This document shows, piece after piece, positions 55,169 to 64,000 of a stretch of 64,000 bases of DNA. The notes beneath the pieces are model-generated. The model did no database searches and was not told the DNA's origin. It saw only the letters and a list, made by a program, of their open reading frames with translations. Each line of letters begins with the position of its first letter. The stretch's first letter is position 1. The stretch covers positions 10,419,097-10,483,096 of the forward strand of contig JACBWW010000015.1 in assembly GCA_020086605.1 (NCBI GenBank). Reading direction: 5' to 3'. Made by a program: the position numbers and the translations under genes. This stretch comes from Lanius collurio. Its lineage: Eukaryota > Chordata > Aves > Passeriformes > Laniidae.

Positions 55169-58100
55169 TGACTTGGGGACGGAAGCAATAGGAAACTCAG
55201 TTTGTTTTAGTTGTTTAAATTTCTGATTGAGTTTAATGTAAAACCTGCAAGTGTTATGGTTTGGCTGAAGTATGGCCTAAGCAAAACTCAAAAACCAGTA
55301 TGTTTAGTCACTTGAAATCCTTAGCTCTGAACATCTCACTTTAAACCAAGGACACATTTCTTGGATTCCAGGAAATCCCCAGCTGATTGTAGAACTTGCA
55401 CAGAAGTATGCCGAGGTAAGTGCTCCTTTTGATATATCTGAAAAAAAGCTGTGGCAGAGGGAAGGAGGACTTGAGAAAACCATTGCAGATAAGATCTCTT
55501 ACCACTCTGTGTCCAAATGTGAACATAGCCATTTAAGTGTATCTTTGGTCTCAGCTTTTCTAGTCAAACTGTTCTAGGCATTTATAGTATAGTTCAGTAG
55601 GGGAGTAAAATGATCTGTTAACTTACTAATTAATTTGAGATAGGAGAATTTATGCCATAGCAATGGGTCATGTCTTCAAAAGAAACACTTTTATATAAAG
55701 TCCTGTTCACCTCTCATCAGTTTGTCCTTTGCGTTTTGGTCTTCATCTTAAGTAGTTCCTAAAGAAACCTACTGAAAACTTTGTTTTGAGGTTAGCAACT
55801 AAAATTTAGAACACATAGGAATTAAAAAGGGACATATTTAAACATTATTTAGCTGTAATGACCCATAAGTATGAATTAAGTTTTTTTGTGAATACTGTTG
55901 TTAAATGAGGAAAAACTTAGTCTTAACTTTATGTCTAAAAATCCTAATTTCAGCCAAATTCAGAAAGCGACAAGATACAACATATGAGGTGAGAGAGGGG
56001 AAAAAGTCATTCTATGCATACTTATACTAATTAGAGAGACGTGAGATGGAGCCCAGCAGTTGAGACCCTTTGCACTTGCACCACACTGACTGTTTCACTG
56101 TGACCAATCTCCCCACAGTGGAGGAAGACAAGGAGGAGAAGGGCTAAAATAATGAGCTCAGGGAAGAATGTCGAGAGTGACCAATTATCATAAAGAAAGC
56201 TGCATTTTTAGGGAGACTGAAACGTAAACTTTGGCTTAGATACACACCTGTACTGATGAGTCATCAGGTTGTATAAACAGCTTTCCCTGGGATAATTAGT
56301 GGAGACTGTTGTTCTGAGCTAGCCAGAGCAGGGGGTGGGAGAAAGTGTGCATGTGGCTCAACCTAATGTTAATTTTGAAAACTGGCCAGCTACTAAAATG
56401 AACTTAGAAGAGAGTAATGGGCTTGACCTGTTTCAACCGTTGTTCTCCTTTCTGGTGCCTTGACACACCCAGCACCATGATGATGAGAATGCTGGGCCTG
56501 GTGATGGAACCATGTTTGCCTGGTGATTCAACTACATTTTGCAATAGCTATATCATGCTTCTGTTATGATTTCAGTGTCCTGCTGTAATACTCTACTAAA
56601 TCAAAATGTCATGAAACAACAATTATATCAAGTAAATTTGATATTAAACTTTAAATCCTCCAATGTGGAACCTCTAAAAGAACCTAGCCAGGGAGTGTTG
56701 GACTCCTACCTCTACACATTATCAATCTATTTTATGTAATACTGGAATTCAAAAAAAAAAAAAAAATCAGTACTTACTTACAATCAGTACTAAGGGTACT
56801 TCATGGTATTGCCATAATAATTAAATTTGGAAGAAAGGGAAAAAATCTTACTTGTGCTGACATTAGGATTTATTTTACAGGCAGTGAGTATAACATAGAA
56901 CACAACAAAGGCAACGAAGAGTGAACTATTTCCTTGTTGTATTGAGGAAGGAAGAGATTCTGACAGGTCTGTAATCTGAGAGATAAGAGACCATCATCTA
57001 ATATATGTTGTCGTTCCTTAGCACAGGTAATTCAACTTCCAGATTGTTTGAGGGGTTTTATATTGGAGTGGTTTTGTTTGGATTTGAGGAGTTTCTGGTT
57101 GATTTTATATTGGACTTTTTTTTGGAGAGGAAGGGGGCAGAGGTGTTTGTTTTGTTTAAATAGTAATCTAGAAAGAAATTTTCAGAGAAAGTACTAATAA
57201 GACCATGTGTCAAAAATCCATTGACACCAGTGATAAAAATTCATGAACAGGAGTTACAAATACATATTTCACTTGAATCTATCCTGCCTTTCACCTCTTA
57301 ATGGGTTAAATGCCATGTTGGTGTGCCACTACTTTAAAAATGATTTTAAACTGTCTTCTATGAGCTGTCTTTCACAAAGGATGACAAATTCAGTTACTGA
57401 TAAAAGACTAAAAGATACTGAAATTGCTTTTTTCTATTTAGAACTTATGCATGAAAAATTGCTTCTTCTGGCTTATGAATATTAAACTTGTTCTTATTTT
57501 AATCTAATAAATGAAAAAAAATAGCCTCCTGTTACTAGTCATGATGTTAATGTTCTTATTTTTAATCTTCTCCAGGTATGTGTCCTTTACACAAGGATGG
57601 ACATATAGTTCTCTCATTTTGCAATGCTTCTTTTTATATTTTTCTCTAGTAATGAAAACTTAGGTATATGCTTTCCTTTTAATTGTCATTCAACCTATGA
57701 AAAAAAATATATTCACCTGGTAATATTTTTCAGTACTCTCCTTGTATGAGATTCAAGAAAAAAAGCAAACCATAATCCACCATACCCCAGTAACTTCCTG
57801 GAATCTGTCACAATAAGATTGCTTTCCCCCCTCTCACCCCATGTCAGCAGACCTATGCTAAATCATTATTAATGTTGAAGCCGATACTGTGAAGAAGTAG
57901 AAGCAACAGAGTAAGGAAAAATTATTGCATAAAGGAGAAGGGAAGAGGAGCTAAGTCTCCAAGTTAGAGCAAAATTAGTTTTTAAGTGTCTTAATTAAAA
58001 TTGTAAATAAATATCCTTTTTCTCTATGTTGACTGTAAAGATTAAGTAAGGAGATACACTTGTGAACTGTGCTTGGATATTCTTTCCAAATAAACTTTCT

Positions 58101-58237
58101 CCCTATACTTTGAGAGCAGAACTACATAATTTACTGCTGTTCAGTCTGGACCTCCATATCCTTTCCTCCACCATTCGGTGGCTCCTGGGTCCTTTGTATT
58201 TCCAGTTAAGTGGACATCTGGGATGTCATTTGTGTTA

Positions 58238-58800
58238 TCTTAGAACCATCGAATAATGGTTCTAAGGTTGGAAAAGACCTTCAAGTCCAACATTTGACTG
58301 AGCACCGCCACATTAACAAGACTGTAGCACTGAGTGCCCTGTTCAGCTGTTTCTTGAACATTCCCAGGGATGGTGACTCCCCCACTTCCATGAGCAGCCC
58401 ATTCCAGTACTGAACCACTTTCAGTGAAGAAATTCTTCCTTATGACCTCCCTCCCCACCCCGGTGCAGTTTGGGCTGTTGCCTCTTGTCCTATCACTGGT
58501 TGTCTGGGAGAAGAGGCTGGACCCTACCTGGATACACTCTCAGGCCATTGTAGAGACTGATAAGGTGACCCCTGAGCCTCCTGTTTTTTCAAGTCCTTCA
58601 GCTGCTCCTCACAGGATTTACTCTCTAGATCCTCCATTAGCTCCAGTGCTTGACATGTTCCAGCACCTCAAAGTCTTTCTTGAAGTGAGGAGCCAGGAAC
58701 TGGGAACAGCATTCAAAGTGAGGCCTCACCAGGGCCAAGTGCAGAGGGACAATCATTTCCCTGATCCTACTGGCATTAATGCATTATCCTCTGTTACCTT
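58238..58800 (-). mobile_element. CR1 LINE 3' portion, about 560 bp (- strand)
   Basis: Reverse-oriented CR1. On the + strand one reads GGTTGGAAAAGACCTTCAAG, CCAGGGATGGTGACTCCCCC, 'CAGTGAAGAAATTCTTCCTT', TCTTGTCCTATCACTGGTTG, GGGAGAAGAGGCTGGACCCT, TTCCAGCACCTCAAAGTCTT and 'GTGAGGCCTCACCAGGGCCA' in the expected order. It is the best-preserved CR1 in the window. The 126-codon + frame across it (58424-58804) is on the non-coding strand of the element and is meaningless. Its 3' tip forms an 11-bp inverted repeat. Confidence 0.92.
58239..58266. repeat. Inverted repeat at the 3' tip of the CR1, 11-bp arms
   Basis: CTTAGAACCAT at 58239-58249 is reverse-complemented at 58256-58266 around the spacer CGAATA. 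It replaces the usual AT-rich octamer repeats at the CR1 end. Confidence 0.75.
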
Positions 58801-61800
58801 GTAAGCTTAAATGCAATGTTCAGCTGTGTAAGTGAGCCTTTTTCCCACTAGATCAGCATGTCCTTTGAATTGTACTTGATGCTCAAATCAATTTTGGCTG
58901 AAATGTTTAATCATTTTCATCTTAAATCATATTACATTTCCACAAAATATTGCTTTTACATCACCTGTTTTGCTAAGCTTTATTTACTTTGGATGATCTC
59001 AGTCTTGTGATAAACCTCTGACTGTTTTTTAAAATCCAAATAGAACACATTTCATTCACTTCAGTGAAGAGAGCTGTTTGCCTAATATTTCTGCATCTTT
59101 TTGTTTACTCTGTAGGAGAATGGGTATTTTTGTAGAGCTAGTATTTTGTACTTCCTAGCAGTATTATTTTGTGTGTACCAAGGAGGAAAGCCATGAAGGA
59201 GAGATACCACCACATCATTCACGATCTGTGTAGGACAGAAAAGCCAGAAGCTCTATAGTACTTTCCTCTTATGTTTACCTCCTCCTATTTCACATGCCAG
59301 CTCTGCTGACAGATACAGGGAGACAGAGTAGTGGAAGTTGTTCTGTGTCCTTTGTGGCTGGGACCAAGTAGGTGAAATATTAGCTTCAGTTTAGTGCTGG
59401 AATCTAAAGTGGTTTTGGGCTTAGAAAGTGGTGAAGACAAACTTTGGTTCCAGATTTCAAAGCTTTCCCACAACTCTATAAAACACAGGGTCTAGCAGAA
59501 TTTCAGTCAATGCTGTCTTGGGCTGAGCAACTTTGCTCAGGGAAGTTAAAATGTTGCTGGAATTATTCATTATTATTTTTCATCATCATGTTTAGTACTG
59601 GTTTTAGCATCCATAACCTGTGGTTCTGTAACAGAAATCTCGCTACTTGAGTCATGTTCCTTTGTGCTGCTAGCAGAAATGATTGTGTGCTCCCTCATTC
59701 TGTTTACTGATGTAAATAAATTTGCATGAGGCACAGTAAAGCCATGATGTTCTAAGGGTAGAAGCCTCCTAGGAGGGATGGAGCTGCTAGATAACCACTT
59801 GACATAATGAAGAAAAACTAGAAATATTTGTACATAAATGAAGCTGTTCTTCCAGAAGATCTAAATATCTGATGAGTTTTACCATAAAAAATAATGGGCT
59901 TATGGGATCATCACATATACATGAGAATGTCTAACATACTATCTGGTGTTCCAAAGAGTATTTTTCTGGTTTCCTAAACATTTTAGAAGTGCCAAGGACT
60001 GAATATTCTCCGTTCAATATATGTGAGTTTACTTTAAGGCTTTTGTTAATACCGTAATACTGCTATTGCTTGTTTTTAAGTTTTAACTAGAAAACTTATT
60101 TTTGAGATCTACTAAACCCTGTTTTATTTGGAGATTCAGTTACTGACTGTAGATTTTTAATCACTGAGATTGATCATGATTTACACACCTCACAGGTGAT
60201 AATTTAGTAATCTGAAAATAACAGAATTAAATTTCTCTGTTGCTTCTCCAAATATACTTCAATTTGAATGACAAACTTTTGGGGAGCTGAGATCATTGTA
60301 TTCTCACTCTCTCTTTAATCTTTTCATATTGATATAATTCCAAATTGTTCTTCAGTTCTTCAAATATCTCTTTTTTCCTTAGACATAAGCATATAATAGA
60401 AAGCAGGAAAATAGAAAACTCTTTTCCTCTTTTTATTCTAAGCTTCATCAATTCTGAAGAATTTTTCTAAGTATTATTTTATGCAAGTGAACTGCATGGT
60501 TGAAATTCAAGAACTCTCTTGTTCAGATAGTGCTGTATTGCCAGTCATGTCTTCTCTTGTTCAAGGCGATCTTTTTTTTTTAATTTAACTAGGATAGGGA
60601 AACACCCTTGGTACACTTCACTGGAAAATTCAGATCTTGAACAGACTTGATAAAAAAAACATAAGAACACAGAAAAATTCAAGAAAATAAAAATGTATTT
60701 TGCTATTACAGTACTTAGTCTGCTTTAAGAATCACAAAGAAGGTGGGGGGTTTTTCCTATTACGAAATATTATATAGTATTCTGCTTGGGTTCCATCTGC
60801 TGCTTAGTGTGATTTAATTGATTTTAGTGAAGTTATTCTTATCTTCCAGTAGGATAAATTAGACTCAGTTTCAACTTAGTTTCTGAAAGTGCTGAATATC
60901 CAAGATTTGTGGAGAATGAAGCAAGTCTGTTGCAATTTGAGAGGAGTGCCACAGAGCCACACATTACAGAGTCATTACAGAGCAGAAACACAATGGTTTA
61001 ATCCAAAGGAGACACGATGTGGCTATGTCTAGTGTTTCTCCAAATGAATTGAAACACTCCAGTTTATGTCCTAGATTGCTAAAGGGTAAAATTTTTCACA
61101 GACTTAACTGGCATCTTGGTGTTCACATGTGCTTAACTTAGTGTGAGCATTTCTGTAAAGAAACAAAAATGGTGGAGGGCTGGACTGAAACAGAACTTAA
61201 CCTGAACTTTGGAGCTGGGAGTGGCATTCACACCCACACATGAAAGCCCTGGATCCTCTGATGCAGCATGGGAAGAGCTGATTGCTCAGAAAGAAACTTG
61301 ATAGAAGCCATTGATCTGAATGGGCTTTCTTACTTTACACATTCCAGAATAAATAAATTCAGTGGGCAATTTCCAGGCTTTTATATTTATACTGAATATT
61401 GCAGGTAGATTTTTATTAATTTTATCAGATTGGTTCTGCTAGAGCTAAATCAAGGACAGGGTAAGAAGCCCCTGCAGCATTAGACCCCACTATTTCTGTG
61501 ACAGAAAGATCCTACTCTCTGCTGACATGGGTCTGAAATAAATCTTCAAATTGCTTAGCATTGTGGGAATATAGTCAGACCTTGATGTGCCCAGAAGCAG
61601 ACAGTTTTTGTTTTGGAAAATATCTTGGAGGAAGCTGATGTGCACAGGAGAATTTAGAGGCCCAAGTTACAGAGGCAGGTCAGCACAGTTTCTATGGATC
61701 TAAATTTTGTACATGGGCATTTTACATGTTTCATTGGTCTGAAACTTAAAATGATGGAGAACCCAGTGGAATTCACAGCATATGAAGGGAAGTTTTGTGA

Positions 61801-62819
61801 GAAAAAATAAGTGTGTTAAGCATCATAATATTTTGCATGTCACAAACTAACTTTTCAAATAAAATGTGTACAAATTCTAACAAATATAGACTGCATGTTA
61901 CTACTAAAAGTATAAACTAAACAAATATTTTCTTCTGTTTATAACACATAGATACTGTGCTTGATCTCAAGGCAGATTAAGCAAGTCCTGACCACTTCTG
62001 ACCCATAAGGTTTAAAACATTGAATGAAAAATTCTGGGAGAAACAATGACACACCAGAAAACTAATTGAGTTTGTTTTCCCTTTTTAAGCAATATAAGTG
62101 ACAATATGAAAAGAAGCTGAGTGAGCTTCCTGCTACTTCACTGCAATAGCTGCCATTTGGTTTCCACACTCTTTCAGATTATTAGCAAATGCCAGAGTTT
62201 CTGCAAATTGCTCCTCTGCTGCACAAAGTACCTATTGTGGCTTTTCTCTTAACTCTGGAAAAACATGTAAACAAGGCCCTGCAAGCAGGAAGTAAGGGGG
62301 CTTTTTCAGTTTGTTACATTTATAGCGTCAGACTCCAGTTAAAAATTCAGTATGACTGGGACAAATAAACTTTAATCAGCTTACTGGAAGCCTCGGTCAC
62401 AATGGTGGCACTGTTCTCACTGTTAGCATTCCTTTGTTTTACAAAATCTGAAAGATTTTCTTTTTCTCCATAATACTCTCTCTTGCTAATAGCTGAATTG
62501 GAGCAGTATGTGGCTGTATACTATATTTCATTTTTATGCTGAGCATACACATTATGTGACATTCTGAGGCAAACACCTTTGTCCTGGAACCCTGCAAGTA
62601 CTCAGTGGGATCTGCTGGCTTATTCAGTACACAATGCCAAATTGTCTCTGAATTTGTCAGCAACTTTTGTCATAGTCTCAGGCACGATGTTACCAGCAGG
62701 ATCTTCCCAGTTTCTCCTCTTTACCATTCCTTCTTAACATACCCAGAAGAAACCAGCAAGGACAGTTTTTTCTGGGAAGGGAAAATCTCACAAACACAGA
62801 TCTTTGTAAGCTCATTTAT

Positions 62820-62872
62820 AGTTGGACTCAATGATTTCAAAGGTCTTTTCCAACCTAAATGATTATTCTAGC
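62820..62872 (+). mobile_element. CR1 LINE terminal fragment (+ strand)
   Basis: The fragment GTTGGACTCAATGATTTCAA, then AGGTCTTTTCCAACCTAAAT, then GATTATTCTA corresponds to the last 50 or so bases of a CR1, including the conserved TTCCAACCTAAATGATTCT-like end. Confidence 0.75.
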
Positions 62873-64000
62873 AGCTTTGAACTTTTCTATATTGAACATA
62901 GAGATTAGAAATAAATGGAGATTTTGACCTAACATTTCATTAATAAGTTGTACAATGACACTAGTATCTCCAAATATCTATTGAAAACACCAAAAATTAC
63001 TATATTCTAAGGCACCTTTTCTATAACTTTCTCCTCATCAATGAATTTGGGCTAGCCTACATTCAACAAGTACTCCTCTGCCTTTATAGTTTCTTGCAAA
63101 GTCCTGAATCACTGCTGTTGGATTTCTTGGCACCACACAGAAACTGTACACTGTTAAAACTTGGCTGTTTCTGTTACTCTCCTCATTGCACTGTCCCAGG
63201 CTTTTTGTACAAATCTTTAATCAAGAGCTGGATTCAGCTTTTAGGGAAGATCTGTGAAGGATTACTGCTTTCTTGATCCAGATCATGAAGTGTTAAAAGC
63301 TCTTCATTGCTATAAAAACTGAGGTAACCTTGCAAAGAGAAAGAACTAGAACATTTCAGGATGGGGAAGTCAAATTCAAATGTAGGTTACCTGTCTCCAC
63401 AACTAGGATATATTTTAACTGGTGTTTCTTGTATTATGCTTTTATACTTCACTAAAATGCACTTTGTTAAAATATTTGCAGGATTTCAGATCTTAAGAAA
63501 TAAAATCCTATTTTTCCTCTATGAGGTTACATGAGGTAATTGGCAGCAGCCTGGTCAGCAACAATACAGTCAGTCAAAGTCTGGGTAGACTCTGTCTTAT
63601 CATCTTCTCTGCTCTCCAGAGAGTTTTACTGAAGGGACTGAATGCTGGATTGCCTTTTTTTCCATCTTTACATTCATGTGGTCATCTTTTGTGCTTTTAG
63701 ATTTGTTAAAACTTTGTAACTGTCATCACTGAAAGGAATTTCAATGAAATATATGCAAAGAGGATTTTCCTGCAACTGACATTTTACTTTTTACATTAAA
63801 AATTTCACAATAGAGTTTGCTTGAATGACTGATGCATGAACAACTGAAATTTTTTAACAGCAATTTGTGTTTCTTGAAATAATGTTTTCCGTTTTTCCCC
63901 AGTCTTCACCAATCCATTTTGCCTGGAATATGTTTTCTGCATAGCATGTTCTAAGAATGAGAATTCATAACAATGTATCAAGGTTAGGTTGAATAGAGCT

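Larger units (their letters stand above)
54131..64000. other. Intergenic DNA downstream of FSTL5
   Basis: No exon of another gene is recognised on either strand. The region holds a CR1 at 54335-55168, an antisense CR1 at 58238-58800 and a CR1 tail at 62820-62872. The rest (55170-58230, 58800-62820, 62870-64000) is AT-rich sequence that I cannot assign. In mammals FSTL5 lies in a gene-poor region, which agrees with this. Confidence 0.75.

Noticed and set aside
58424..58804. 126-codon + frame with a proline-rich product
   Set aside because: It is the antisense of a CR1 reverse-transcriptase/3'UTR segment. Open by composition only.

Overview
This is a stretch of vertebrate nuclear chromosome, almost certainly from a bird and probably a neoavian bird. 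It is AT-rich, with large introns, GT-AG (and one GC-AG) splice sites, 3'-end fragments of CR1 LINEs on both strands, and two solitary endogenous-retrovirus LTRs of kinds common in bird genomes. There are no bacterial-type operons, CRISPR arrays, tRNA genes or rRNA genes that I can see.

The only protein-coding gene I can support is the 3' part of FSTL5 (follistatin-like 5) on the + strand. Six coding exons are visible: a 27-base microexon at 7264-7290, then 11776-11894, 18735-18884, 25040-25147, 26727-26851, and the last coding exon at 51691-52393 with its TAA stop. They join in one open frame. With one base from an upstream exon outside the window they give the last 410 residues of the protein: a short linker after the immunoglobulin domains and the whole C-terminal propeller-like region. 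Intron phases in order are 1, 1, 0, 0, 0, 2. The 3'UTR probably runs to about 54130. The FSTL5 exons for the signal peptide, Kazal, EF-hand and Ig domains must lie 5' of the window.

Layout: 1-7263 is upstream intron with a fossil CR1 reverse-transcriptase segment. 7291-11775 is intron with a CR1 tail and a 24-bp perfect palindrome. 11895-18734 is the intron with a GC donor, plus a purine tract with 17 G. 18885-25039 is intron carrying an antisense ERVL-type LTR and a CR1. 25148-26726 is a short intron without recognised elements. 26852-51690 is a 24.8-kb intron with an internally deleted LTR, a younger CR1 lying tail-to-tail with an ancient CR1 fragment, and a 20-bp palindrome. From about 54130 to the end is intergenic sequence with three more CR1 copies.

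I found no undescribed multigene system. The most interesting points are the in-frame FSTL5 microexon with UGC motifs at its 3' splice site, the GC-AG intron, several perfect palindromes, and the repeat layering inside the last intron.
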